Below, piece after piece: positions 1 through 8,863 of a stretch of 47,304 nt of DNA. This DNA is from Cytophagales bacterium (GTDB taxonomy: Bacteria > Bacteroidota > Bacteroidia > Cytophagales > Cyclobacteriaceae), in assembly GCA_016124425.1 (NCBI GenBank), contig WGNT01000012.1, forward strand, positions 1 through 47,304. Reading direction: 5' to 3'. The notes beneath the pieces are model-generated. The model did no database searches. It was not told where the DNA came from and saw nothing but the letters and a program-made list of their open reading frames with translations. The stretch's first letter is position 1, and each line of letters begins with the position of its first letter. Position numbers and translations under genes: made by a program.

Positions 1-23
1 ATGAAGAACGTTCTTGCTTCATA

Positions 24-314
24 TTATTCTGCGGAAGCTTTTACTGGGTCTTCCGGCTCCGCATCATTATCATTTTCCGCGCTCTGACCCTCTGCATCTT
101 CTTTTTCCTCTGAACTTACTGTATCGTTGATAAAACCCTTACCTTTGAAAAAGTTTTTCAAACGTGTAATCCAGTCACGCCAGATCACAAGAAACGCAAA
201 AAAACCGCCGATCAAAGCCTGTAATATTAATCCGCCTATTGCGACATCAATATAGGCATATGCAGGCTTTGCAATAGTTGTGATAATGATAGCGGCAACC
301 AAAATTCGCGTCAT
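24..314 (-). CDS. Small signal-peptide-bearing membrane protein
   Basis: A 96-residue protein of unknown function. It starts with a hydrophobic export signal ending near AYA, followed at once by the motif YIDVAIGGLILQALIGG and one membrane segment. A basic stretch (RLKNFFKGK) comes next, then a Glu/Asp/Asn-rich soluble tail. The order 'YIDxxxG-LLQALIGG, one TM, basic W/F-K segment' is one I recognise from small conserved proteins often found beside surface-glycan or phosphodiesterase genes; that link is recollection, not shown here. The start is supported by a good Shine-Dalgarno (GAGGAAGAG) just upstream. Its left neighbour lies outside the window. Confidence 0.65.
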   Translation of the reverse strand: MTRILVAAIIITTIAKPAYAYIDVAIGGLILQALIGGFFAFLVIWRDWITRLKNFFKGKGFINDTVSSEEKEDAEGQSAENDNDAEPEDPVKASAE

Positions 315-612
315 CTCTTCCTCATGTTTTTGCGTATGTCTTTTTAAGATAGCTAAGATAGTAGTGGCTTTTGTTTTTTTGTACAGAACTTCTTCTTTTA
401 TTATTATAGATATAGAACAAAAGTTAGCCGCAGATTAGTGTTCATGTGATTATTCAAAAATCTGAGTAATAATTTTTTTGAATTGATTGGAAGATTCTAA
501 ACAGAAAGTTATAATTTCATCTTCAATTATAAGATTAATTATGTAATAAATAAGAAGTAGAAATTAAACTGAGTAAACAAACCCGGTCTAAAAAAATCAA
601 AAGACATTATTA
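315..612. other. AT-rich intergenic region between divergent genes
   Basis: About 300 bases separate the minus-strand small membrane protein from the plus-strand haloperoxidase-like gene. The stretch is strongly AT-rich and should hold both promoters. I see no RNA gene, clear palindrome or short ORF with a ribosome binding site. The gene at 613 has only a weak purine-rich stretch (AAAAGAC) upstream. Confidence 0.5.
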
Positions 613-2019
613 ATGACTAATACACACTATTCCCGCAGAGATGTGATTAAAGGTTTTGCCGCTGGCAGTGCGCTGGCCGTTCTACCGTCAACTTTCTTGA
701 CAAGCTGTTCTTCGCTTGCACCGTCCAAGCGTTCTTACCTGACAAAGGTTGTAAAACCAGAAAACAGAACAGCGACATTTCGTTGGACGGACATTATGCT
801 GCAGTCTGTTCGTAATCAGTCTTACACACCTCCGCCTGCAACACGTGTTTTCGCGATGGCGCACATGGCAGGGTTTTTGGCAGTAAATGGAATTCAGGGT
901 TCATACAACACGCCATATAATATTGAAAAAGGGCCAAGCACCGCAAACGCAGAAGTGGCTTATGGTGTTGCCTTTTCAATGGCTTTGAGCGAGGGGATGC
1001 AATCCTCTTTTATCTTTGACCGCAATCATTTCCTGGCTGAATATCCGAATGACGAAAGCAAGGCGCAAGGCATTCAATATGGCCGCTATGCCGCGAATGT
1101 AGTCATCAAGAGTCGTGCGAATGATGGTTCGGAACCAAATAAAGCAAATTTCTATCTCGGTCGATATCCGCGGCGTGATGATGTTCTGAAATGGTCGCCG
1201 ACAGGGCCGTTCTACGGTGCGGAAGATGCCCCGTTTCTAGGGAATTTCAATCGTGGACTTTTCCCTGGTTGGGGCGCACAAAAGCCTTGGGTGATGCAAA
1301 GTAAGAGATCGTTTTTGGCGAATGACTTCCCCGATCCGCGAAGCCCAGAGTTTGCAGAGCAGTATAACCGTGTAAAAGAAATTGGTGCGTATGATAGTAA
1401 ATCACGTACCGAGGATGAAACGGAAATCGCGTTTTTCTGGGAAGACGGACCACGTGGTGTGACTCCACCGGGTCATTGGCTGATTGTTGCGATGAATGTT
1501 ACGCAAGATATGAATTTGTCCCTGCTTGAGCAAGCGCGCATGTTTGCACTGTTAAGTCTGGGGCAGGCTGATGCGGCGATAACAACATGGGATAGTAAGT
1601 ACGCGCATGATATCGTCCGCCCGGAAACAGCCATACGTTTCAGAACAGATAAAATGGACAACCCAGCGATTACTGGGCTTGGACAATCTAACTGGAGAAG
1701 CTTGATTTTTACCCCGGACTTCCCCGCCTACACCTCTGGTCATTCGACCTTTAGCGGGGCGGCAGCGCGAATGATTGCAAACTTTATCGGTCGCGATGAG
1801 GTCAGCTTCTCTGCGGAGGCACCAGACCTCGTCAACTGGCCGAAGCAATTAGCAGGCGTAAGACGTTCATGGACAAGTTTATGGCAGGCCGCAGAAGAAA
1901 ATGGCGCAAGTCGTATTTACGGTGGCGTTCATTGGGATGCTGATAATGTCGAAGGATTGCGGATTGGTAAAAACCTTGCCGATTATGTTTTCGCCAATGC
2001 GTTCTCAAAGGCTGCGTAG
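613..2019 (+). CDS. Tat-exported vanadium-dependent haloperoxidase / PAP2-family lipoprotein
   Basis: A 468-residue member of the vanadium haloperoxidase/PAP2 acid phosphatase superfamily. The full vanadate/phosphate-binding signature is present: K329-x6-R336-P337, then S375-G376-H377, then S433-R434-x5-H440-x3-D444. The N-terminus has a twin-arginine motif (SRRDVIKG), a hydrophobic stretch and a lipobox-like LTSC with Cys32, so it is probably folded in the cytoplasm, exported by Tat and lipid-anchored in the periplasm or outer membrane. Family members either oxidise halides with peroxide or hydrolyse phosphomonoesters; the motifs alone do not decide which. The length fits haloperoxidase-type members better than short PAP2 phosphatases. 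A porin gene follows 10 bases downstream, probably in the same transcript. Confidence 0.85.
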   Translation: MTNTHYSRRDVIKGFAAGSALAVLPSTFLTSCSSLAPSKRSYLTKVVKPENRTATFRWTDIMLQSVRNQSYTPPPATRVFAMAHMAGFLAVNGIQGSYNTPYNIEKGPSTANAEVAYGVAFSMALSEGMQSSFIFDRNHFLAEYPNDESKAQGIQYGRYAANVVIKSRANDGSEPNKANFYLGRYPRRDDVLKWSPTGPFYGAEDAPFLGNFNRGLFPGWGAQKPWVMQSKRSFLANDFPDPRSPEFAEQYNRVKEIGAYDSKSRTEDETEIAFFWEDGPRGVTPPGHWLIVAMNVTQDMNLSLLEQARMFALLSLGQADAAITTWDSKYAHDIVRPETAIRFRTDKMDNPAITGLGQSNWRSLIFTPDFPAYTSGHSTFSGAAARMIANFIGRDEVSFSAEAPDLVNWPKQLAGVRRSWTSLWQAAEENGASRIYGGVHWDADNVEGLRIGKNLADYVFANAFSKAA

Positions 2020-2029
2020 GGAGGATAAA

Positions 2030-3028
2030 ATGAAAAACTCAAGATTTTTTAAGCTACTAACCCTTTGCTCCCTAGCCCCGTTTTCTGCAGCATTTGCTAA
2101 CGGGCAGAGTGTGCCGATAAACTATGACAATCTATCGTTTTTTGAAGAGCCGCTGGCTGTTGAAATCGGGCCGGCAACACTGAACGGAAATTTTCTGATT
2201 GATCAAGCTGCAGAATATAACTTCACGAGCGACAACGATACGTACAATACGCGTGCTGTAGGCCGTGTGAGATTAGAAACAGAATTGCCGAATACAGTTC
2301 AGGTCGCCGCAGAATATGTCGGAAGATATGATCGTTTGGCGGACAACGACGAGAATGATGAATATACAGATGATTTTGCCTTTTTCATTTATGATGAATG
2401 GGGCTCATTTGCGGCGGGAAACGTCACGGAAACTGTGCATGAGAATACCAGACGCACGCGTGGTTTTGGAAATGCCGATCTTGAGAATGATGACTTTTTA
2501 GGTACCCTGGACGAAACAGGTGCTTCATACTCTGTCAGATATAATTCTTATGAAGTATCATTAGCGGCAGACCAGGAAGGCCATGCCGAAGCTGGCCTTA
2601 CTTTTGAGCAACCGATTGGTAAGAGTGTGTACTATGCGTCTGCTCGCTTGCGCAAAGGCGACACTGCAGAAGGTAATGGTACGAGTGATGAAGGAGATAC
2701 GCTTGGTACGGCTATTGTTGGTCAATATGTATATGCTACATTTCTTATTGCAACTCAGCTGGGTTACGAGACAGTCGATGTTGATGTCACAAATGATAAA
2801 AATGACCACTTTTTCGGATCTCTAGGGGTGCTGTATAAGTATGGTGCCTACAGATTTTCAGCAGAGGGCAGTCTTGGTGATTATGACGGTGACGAAAGAC
2901 GTGCTTTTGCTCTGGGCTCTCGTATTGACGTTGCGCGAGGTGTTTCGTTGAACACAGGTGTTAATTACAGCTTTGTCAATGACACGGATAACACCACTGC
3001 ACTTACATCTATAAGATATGAGTTTTAA
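2030..3028 (+). CDS. Outer-membrane porin-like beta-barrel protein
   Basis: A 332-residue protein with a signal peptide (MKNSRFFKLL... to SAAFA|NG) and a body of alternating beta strands with acidic turns (for example DNDENDEYTDD). It ends in a C-terminal Phe (IRYEF), the usual outer-membrane insertion signal. These are traits of general porins of Gram-negative bacteria; no substrate can be read from the sequence. The chosen ATG has an excellent ribosome binding site (GGGAGGAT). An in-frame start about 130 bases upstream would bury this inside the haloperoxidase gene and lose the signal peptide, so it was discarded. Co-transcription with the preceding gene is likely and might give a periplasmic enzyme its own solute pore (inference). 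Confidence 0.8.
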   Translation: MKNSRFFKLLTLCSLAPFSAAFANGQSVPINYDNLSFFEEPLAVEIGPATLNGNFLIDQAAEYNFTSDNDTYNTRAVGRVRLETELPNTVQVAAEYVGRYDRLADNDENDEYTDDFAFFIYDEWGSFAAGNVTETVHENTRRTRGFGNADLENDDFLGTLDETGASYSVRYNSYEVSLAADQEGHAEAGLTFEQPIGKSVYYASARLRKGDTAEGNGTSDEGDTLGTAIVGQYVYATFLIATQLGYETVDVDVTNDKNDHFFGSLGVLYKYGAYRFSAEGSLGDYDGDERRAFALGSRIDVARGVSLNTGVNYSFVNDTDNTTALTSIRYEF

Positions 3029-3093
3029 CGAACGTTTTTTGTTAAATCAGGCTCTAACAGTTTGCAGTCTATGTATGGGTAATACAGAGTTTT

Positions 3094-5475
3094 TTAGTTC
3101 GTAACTTTGTACAAAATCAAATTACAATCTTCAACTTTTTGCAAAGAGAATGTTTTCAAGGCGAATTCTTCTCTCTCAGGTTTAACGACAAGAATGTATC
3201 TCACATTCCACGCCTTCACAAATTTAGGATATTCCGCTGTGTCTATTCGCTCGAAACGAAAGTTTTTTGGCTCCAAAAGAACAGGAAAACCGCCCTGCCC
3301 GCCTATGCGAGCAGTCAAACTCTGATCAACAAGATCATCGAGCACCAATATTCTATCCCTCTTATTTCCTCCGAGGCATTGGCTTAAATCTTCAATAATT
3401 TGAGGATCATCGAAAGATTTCCACTCTTTCGGGTAGCTATAAGCGGCAGCAGCGAGATTAGGATATTGTTGGCTTATCGAAGGAATAAATAATACTGAAA
3501 TCAAAATAAAGTATATGAATGAAAACAAGTGAGCTTGTTGCCAGCTATTTAATTTCCCCAAGATTAACGTTACCGCCAGCAATAGTGTAAACCAGTAAAA
3601 TCCAGGCCAATACCTTATCGTGAAATAACCCGTTAGTATTTGTGGTAACGATAAAATAAGCATAGCCAGAGCAAACAAGCCGATCACACTTATTTTTTCA
3701 TAATGACGTGATTTAGGTTTTTGTTTTCTTAAGCTGCTTAATGCAAAAAAGTCTATGATACTTAATGTGAAAAGCAGAAAAATACAGTGAAACAAAAAAA
3801 CAGGGACGATTAAAAAATTAATTATCAAATAAAAAGTGAGAAATGTTGCGTTGTCTAAAACTTTTGCAAACCATCCTTCAAAATCATCCCATAGCGTTGG
3901 TTGCGGCGTCGGCCACCAATCCGTCACATGTGCACTGTAGCTCACAGCTTTTGCAACGACAGAATTGTCCGAGACAAGTGGAACACCAAAATATGTTTGT
4001 GAGTATAATATCCACGGAGAGAAAACAGCTACAGCAATTGCTGCGGCTACTAAACTCGGCACAATTTTTCGTGTTAAAAAGAAAATCATTGCTGGTATTA
4101 AAGCTACGAGCATCACTCCATCAAAACGATTGAGCATCGCTAAGCCTGTTACAACGCCTACTAAGATAGCCTCGGTTAGCTGTAAGGTTTTGTATCTTAA
4201 CAACAACGAGAAAAGCACAAGATAAAAACATAGTTGTAATGGGATTGTCATCCCTGTGATGAGGTCTTGATGCAAGCAAGAAACGGCTAGAGTCAAAGCA
4301 AGGCCATAACCTATAAATGGCAAATTAAAGTTTCGGCGAATGATACGTTCTGACAAAAACGCAAAAATAAAAAATGATAGGAAAGAGATAATAACGGCAG
4401 TTCTTTCACCTGTACTAAAAACGGCGTCAAGCACTCCTATCAAAATTGGAAAAAGAAGCGGAAAACTTGATGATCTAGCAACATCAGTCCAATAGGTGCG
4501 CAAATGCGTGATGTGAAAAAAATCGGTAAATATAGTTTGTGAAAGCTCATAGTAAGCCCAGCCGTCGGGGCCATAAGGTGGCGCAGCCAAATTTAAGATA
4601 AACAGCACTAAAATAATCAAAAATGTTATGATTCCGGGTATCGGTGAATAAGCGTGCTTTACGTTTTCGTTCGGTGTGTAGCCGCCTGTAGCAACATTAA
4701 TAGTTTGACCCAACACCATTAGTTTGGATAAAAATCCTGTTATTTTTGTCGGGATTTTATCTACATCCGGATAAATGCGCTTCACGGGCACGTGCCCTAC
4801 TTTCATGCCGATTTGCCCTGCTCTTGCTGTTAAGTAAAAAAGCAGTTCATAATTTTGGAAGACATCACGAAAGGGTTGCACCTCGGGGTGGGTAAGATAT
4901 CGTGCAGAGTAAGCGCGAAAACCATTTGTTGTATCGGTGAACCAATGTTTACCTGCTAGACTTAGCAACGGTGCGTGTATAAAACGATTAGCGAACGTTC
5001 TTTCATGCGGTGTGTTTTTTGCCAAACCACCTTTCAGGTACCTTGACCCTTGAACATAGTCATACCCCTCTTCAAGCTTTTGAACCATATCTGCAACAGC
5101 TTCGACACCGTCTTTTCCATTACCGTCAATCGTGACAACGCCGCCATACCCTTTTCGAATGCACCAAGCATACGCCATCCTAAGCTGTGCGCTTAATTTT
5201 CCTGAGCCTGTTTTTGTTAAAACAGCACTCACACATGTTTTCTTAATAAATGAGGGCTCTAACGACCCATCTGTAGAACCGCCATCAGAAACGATAACGT
5301 CAACTGGTAACTTGGCTTCAGTAATACGCAAAAGCTGTTCACGGATGCGCTCTCCTTCATTGATAACAGGTATAACAAGAGCATACTTGTTCTGTTTTTC
5401 TCTATATGTGACGTTTTCAAAGTCAGGAACGTCCCAACCTTTATCATCATATTCAACAGAGGAACTATTTTTCAT
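3094..5475 (-). CDS. Family 2 glycosyltransferase fused to an ArnT/PMT-like membrane domain
   Basis: A 793-residue bifunctional-looking protein, last gene of the six-gene glycan operon. Residues 30 to about 270 form a GT2 (polyprenyl-phosphate mannosyltransferase-like) domain, with ALVIPVINEGERI, VSDGGSTDGS, a metal-site region TIDGNGKDG and GSRYLKGG. From about residue 275 there are ten or more membrane helices with a long periplasmic loop and a soluble C-terminal domain, resembling dolichyl/undecaprenyl-phosphate-sugar glycosyltransferases (ArnT/PMT, GT83/GT39 type). The likely scheme is that the N-terminal half charges a lipid carrier with a sugar and the C-terminal half transfers it on the outer face, with GtrA next door as flippase. 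It lies 10 bases after the GtrA gene. Donor and acceptor are unknown. Confidence 0.8.
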   Translation of the reverse strand: MKNSSSVEYDDKGWDVPDFENVTYREKQNKYALVIPVINEGERIREQLLRITEAKLPVDVIVSDGGSTDGSLEPSFIKKTCVSAVLTKTGSGKLSAQLRMAYAWCIRKGYGGVVTIDGNGKDGVEAVADMVQKLEEGYDYVQGSRYLKGGLAKNTPHERTFANRFIHAPLLSLAGKHWFTDTTNGFRAYSARYLTHPEVQPFRDVFQNYELLFYLTARAGQIGMKVGHVPVKRIYPDVDKIPTKITGFLSKLMVLGQTINVATGGYTPNENVKHAYSPIPGIITFLIILVLFILNLAAPPYGPDGWAYYELSQTIFTDFFHITHLRTYWTDVARSSSFPLLFPILIGVLDAVFSTGERTAVIISFLSFFIFAFLSERIIRRNFNLPFIGYGLALTLAVSCLHQDLITGMTIPLQLCFYLVLFSLLLRYKTLQLTEAILVGVVTGLAMLNRFDGVMLVALIPAMIFFLTRKIVPSLVAAAIAVAVFSPWILYSQTYFGVPLVSDNSVVAKAVSYSAHVTDWWPTPQPTLWDDFEGWFAKVLDNATFLTFYLIINFLIVPVFLFHCIFLLFTLSIIDFFALSSLRKQKPKSRHYEKISVIGLFALAMLILSLPQILTGYFTIRYWPGFYWFTLLLAVTLILGKLNSWQQAHLFSFIYFILISVLFIPSISQQYPNLAAAAYSYPKEWKSFDDPQIIEDLSQCLGGNKRDRILVLDDLVDQSLTARIGGQGGFPVLLEPKNFRFERIDTAEYPKFVKAWNVRYILVVKPEREEFALKTFSLQKVEDCNLILYKVTN

Positions 5476-5485
5476 TTAGAACTTT

Positions 5486-5872
5486 TCACTTTTTCTCTTT
5501 TGATGAAAACACCAAAAACTTTGCTGAAAGATAGTTAAAGCAAAATGATATTCCTACAGCAAGAACCAAAATAGCCAAGTCATGGAAAGAGCTGAAAAAA
5601 TACTCCAGCGCAATCACAGACGTAAGACGAATAATCAGTGCAATTGAGGACATGGTTAAAAAATAAGCTGCTCTGTTCTTTGAAAGTTTTCGCATCTGAC
5701 TTTTAAACGTCCAAAGCTCGTGCAAGACATAATTTATCAAAGCGCCGCTTATAAAACCCACAGCAGCAGAGAGCCATAAAGCAGCATCAAAAGTAATAAC
5801 AATTGTGTAGGCTATAGCTATATCGACGACCACACCTACTAAAGACACACAAAAAAAACGAAGAAATTCCAT
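5486..5872 (-). CDS. GtrA-family membrane protein
   Basis: A 128-residue protein with four membrane helices and the GtrA pattern: FLRFFCVSLVGVVVD at the N-terminus, GFISGALINYVLHELWTF in the middle and FNYLSAKFLVF at the end. GtrA proteins are proposed to flip undecaprenyl-phosphate-linked sugars across the inner membrane for O-antigen or teichoic acid modification. Here it sits directly before the fused GT2/ArnT-like enzyme and 6 bases after the FAD oxidoreductase. This is the classic partner arrangement of glycan-modification loci. Confidence 0.88.
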   Translation of the reverse strand: MEFLRFFCVSLVGVVVDIAIAYTIVITFDAALWLSAAVGFISGALINYVLHELWTFKSQMRKLSKNRAAYFLTMSSIALIIRLTSVIALEYFFSSFHDLAILVLAVGISFCFNYLSAKFLVFSSKEKK

Positions 5873-5878
5873 CTATTA

Positions 5879-7009
5879 CTATTTGCCTATTATTAATGAA
5901 TCGTCTGCGCCTGCGAATTCTTCATCTGTGCTTTTGACAAGGTCAAAAAGATCATAAATATTATCAATTTTCCCGCCAAGTATTGAAATCACACGGCTAT
6001 GCTCAGGCTTTTGCTGATACAAAATAGGGCGGCCATCATCATGTTCGTTTTTCACAAGAACAGTTTTGACTTCATAGATTGATTTGTTGTATTGGCTCTC
6101 CGATAAACACGGAAGATAACGTTGTGCATCTCTGATCATATGCATGGCGTGTGTTTCAAGCTGGGTGCAATCAACATCTTTTGGTATAGAGCCTGTCCAG
6201 CTCTTATGGGGTGTATATCGAACGTGAGTTAAAGAGTGAAGATTTTCAGACGGATATGGCATGCACGACAAAAACGGACCATCCATAATCGTCACCCCTA
6301 ACTTTTCTAATTCGCTTGGGGGTTTGATTAGCGCAATCTCAGAAAGCTCGTGCTTTACGGGTGCCAACGGCAAATCGGCTTTGCTTAGAATATTGTTCAC
6401 TTGGGAATACGTAATGTTAAAGGCGTAACGCGCCGTAAGCTCTGTGCCATCAGAAAGTTGTGCCGTAACACGTTCTTTTGAAGATACAAGCTCTGTGAGT
6501 TCTGTTGATAACCGAACCTCTACGCCGGCTGCATCCAAACGCTCGGTTAATTTTCGTTTAAGGATAGAGTGGTCGAAGGCTACTTCAAAACAGGAAAAAC
6601 AATCCTCGATCATCTCTTTATCAAACAATGCTTTTTGAGTAGGGGAAGACGGTTTTATGGGGGCACCGAGATCCCGAAACATTCTATAAAATCTTTTTGC
6701 TGATATTTTTGATCTTCGCCGCGCAATACCGTAAATCATTTGGAAATCATCAACGACGGCTTCTGAAAAATCCTCAATAAATCGCTGATGCAACATCATT
6801 GATTTCACTGCCGTCACGGCCGATCGCGGATAATGAAAGCCGGTATGAATGCGCGCCTGATTGACGCGCGAAGCCCTATTCATAAGCTTTTCTTCGGCTT
6901 CGACAAGCAACACGCGTTTTGTGATCGACCTTAGAAAAAGTGCCAGACAACATCCATAAAAACCACCGCCAATAATGATATAATCAAAATCGGCTTTAAA
7001 TGATATCAT
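5879..7009 (-). CDS. FAD-dependent oxidoreductase (DAO-type)
   Basis: A 376-residue flavoprotein with the N-terminal dinucleotide-binding fold DYIIIGGGFYGCCLA (GxGxxG around residues 14-19) and an acidic strand end (VLLVEAE). These are features of the DAO family, which includes amino-acid and hydroxy-acid oxidases. RVNQARIHTGFHYPRS after the FAD fold resembles related proteins in polysaccharide loci. No catalytic specificity can be assigned. The start overlaps the end of the upstream GT-like gene by four bases (ATGA), so translation is probably coupled. In this operon it may oxidise a sugar, amino-sugar or lipid-linked intermediate (inference). Confidence 0.8.
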   Translation of the reverse strand: MISFKADFDYIIIGGGFYGCCLALFLRSITKRVLLVEAEEKLMNRASRVNQARIHTGFHYPRSAVTAVKSMMLHQRFIEDFSEAVVDDFQMIYGIARRRSKISAKRFYRMFRDLGAPIKPSSPTQKALFDKEMIEDCFSCFEVAFDHSILKRKLTERLDAAGVEVRLSTELTELVSSKERVTAQLSDGTELTARYAFNITYSQVNNILSKADLPLAPVKHELSEIALIKPPSELEKLGVTIMDGPFLSCMPYPSENLHSLTHVRYTPHKSWTGSIPKDVDCTQLETHAMHMIRDAQRYLPCLSESQYNKSIYEVKTVLVKNEHDDGRPILYQQKPEHSRVISILGGKIDNIYDLFDLVKSTDEEFAGADDSLIIGK

Positions 7010-8037
7010 GCACTTTGATCCCTTTTATCGAGCGACTTGTTGCGCTCAACGTTAACATTCAGATCGGATGCCACTTTGCCGAACAGATCAATCTGATTGA
7101 CCTCATGGACAACTCTTTCATAGGTTTTTCGTTTGCTTAGATTAAGAAGATGTTGGAGAGCAAGACTTAGCCCCAAAGTAGAAATACCCATAAATATCGA
7201 AGTAACAGTGAGCATCGTTGACGTTGTTAGCCAGCCGGGCGCTATGTCTTCGACCGTAATAAGAACAATGACAATATACAAAGCATAGGCAAACCCAATA
7301 AGCGCAAGCAATGATGAACAGATTGCCACAAGGGTTAAGAGAAACGGCGATAAATGTGCAAGAATACGCTGTAGAATTTGCATACGCCTAATCACCTGAC
7401 TTAGGTCTTTGCTGAAAGACATATTCTTTTCTGCCTTGAAGCGTGTTATCGGCAACATCGGACTTTTGGGCGGGAAACGAAGCGCTATTTGCGGGTCACT
7501 GTGTGACAGAATTTGATTGAGCATCGTGCGCGGCAATGAAATTGTTTGGAAATTGTTCAAGTTCACTGTAAATCCGGCGAGGTTACCCAGCATGTTTACA
7601 GGAGCAAACAGCGTGTTTCTGATAAAGCTCTTTTTAGATTGCTCGACAAGGCAAATTACTTTTTTATTTGCGGCTTCCTCAAGCATATCAATAACTTCAA
7701 CATATTGTATTTCATCAAACCCGGCGATTAAAATGACATCGCCAATTGCCTCCTCCGCCGCCACAAGCCTACGGTCATAGAGCCTTACGCCTTCCGGAAC
7801 CGTTAACAGGCGTAAGTCTGAAATCTCCTCCACCAAAGGCATATAGCTGTCACAAAATCGATCATCGGCCACAATAATGATTTCTCGAAAGCGATATTTT
7901 GAATCAAGCTTGTTTGCAAGTGCACGCAATTTTTGAAACGCTTCGTTTGTTGGTGGGATATCAGAAAAGCAAACGGATATAAGTATATCTTCCCGTGTTT
8001 GCGATTCCAGACTGTGTTCTAAGCTTTTATCCTGCAT
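7006..8037 (-). CDS. Glycosyltransferase-like protein with two C-terminal membrane helices
   Basis: A 343-residue protein. The N-terminal 200 residues resemble a GT-A fold: a first beta strand (DILISVCFSD), a helix, then REIIIVADDRF and a later VILIAGFDE in place of the usual DxD. Two long hydrophobic segments (roughly residues 225-300) follow, then a basic and acidic cytoplasmic tail. The layout matches membrane-anchored polyprenyl-phosphate glycosyltransferases (GtrB/DPM1-like), but the metal-binding motif is not canonical, so the protein may be divergent or non-catalytic. It overlaps both neighbours by 4 to 11 bases, firmly inside the operon. Confidence 0.6.
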   Translation of the reverse strand: MQDKSLEHSLESQTREDILISVCFSDIPPTNEAFQKLRALANKLDSKYRFREIIIVADDRFCDSYMPLVEEISDLRLLTVPEGVRLYDRRLVAAEEAIGDVILIAGFDEIQYVEVIDMLEEAANKKVICLVEQSKKSFIRNTLFAPVNMLGNLAGFTVNLNNFQTISLPRTMLNQILSHSDPQIALRFPPKSPMLPITRFKAEKNMSFSKDLSQVIRRMQILQRILAHLSPFLLTLVAICSSLLALIGFAYALYIVIVLITVEDIAPGWLTTSTMLTVTSIFMGISTLGLSLALQHLLNLSKRKTYERVVHEVNQIDLFGKVASDLNVNVERNKSLDKRDQSA

Positions 8038-8863
8038 TTGGAATCCCTATGTTTTTTCTTGCTGTATTTAGTTTATCCAGTGACGCGCGAACCACTTTTA
8101 TGCCTTCAGGTGCAAGCTTCATTTCTATCGATACAGCCTCATCATAACCAATTTCATCTAAGCTGCGGAGAATTTTTGTGAGGGCGGCGATATCTTGGGG
8201 CGCAGGCATAAGGTTTGGTTCACTGATATGGACGTGATGAAGGCTTGGTATGGTTTTAAGATCAAAATCCAAGTCTTGATTGATATGCATGGCGCCGATA
8301 TCAAGAACTGTTGTCACAGCGGGATGATTCACAAAAGAGACAAAGTTACATACCGCATCAAGCGTGTTTAGAAAGTTAGTGCCGTAAATTTCAGGATTTG
8401 CTTCCATCGATATTTTCGTGCCCGCTTTCTGAGCAATATCGCCAAGGCTTCGAAACATTTCTGCTGCTTCGTTCTTCGCCTGATCTTGTGTCATATCGTC
8501 TGGTATGCGCCGCTGTTTTGGGGAACCAAACACAAGATTTGGAATATGAAAACGTTCAGCCAAGTTAATGGCTCTTATCATGGCATGTTTAAAGGATCTG
8601 CGTTGTTCGATATCGCCGAACAAGTGCGCATCATCCACGCCGAACAATAAGGACTGCATTGAAACCAGACTTAATCCAAACTCTTCGATTTCTTTCACGG
8701 CAGAACGCGCAACATTCTCATCGGGCAGAAATGGATCAGCCGCAGCATGAAAGAAAATGCCCGGCGCAATCTCCAAACCCTTGGCGTCAGCTTCGGCGAG
8801 AGCTTTGTATGCCTGCAGCCTTTCATTAGGTGTCCATGCTATATTCGACATAGAAAAAATCAT
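8027..8863 (-). CDS. Sugar phosphate isomerase/epimerase (xylose isomerase-like TIM barrel)
   Basis: A 278-residue AP-endonuclease-2/xylose-isomerase-type TIM barrel. The expected metal ligands appear in order at strand ends: SMEANP (Glu), VLDIGAMH (Asp with following His), HVHISEPN (His) and SIEMK (Glu). Such enzymes interconvert sugars or inositols with a divalent metal. The substrate is unknown. The start codon overlaps the stop of the preceding gene (ATGA), and its 3' end overlaps the GT-like gene by 11 bases, so it is part of the same transcript. An alternative ATG four codons in (MSNIAW) is possible. Confidence 0.8.
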   Translation of the reverse strand: MIFSMSNIAWTPNERLQAYKALAEADAKGLEIAPGIFFHAAADPFLPDENVARSAVKEIEEFGLSLVSMQSLLFGVDDAHLFGDIEQRRSFKHAMIRAINLAERFHIPNLVFGSPKQRRIPDDMTQDQAKNEAAEMFRSLGDIAQKAGTKISMEANPEIYGTNFLNTLDAVCNFVSFVNHPAVTTVLDIGAMHINQDLDFDLKTIPSLHHVHISEPNLMPAPQDIAALTKILRSLDEIGYDEAVSIEMKLAPEGIKVVRASLDKLNTARKNIGIPNAG

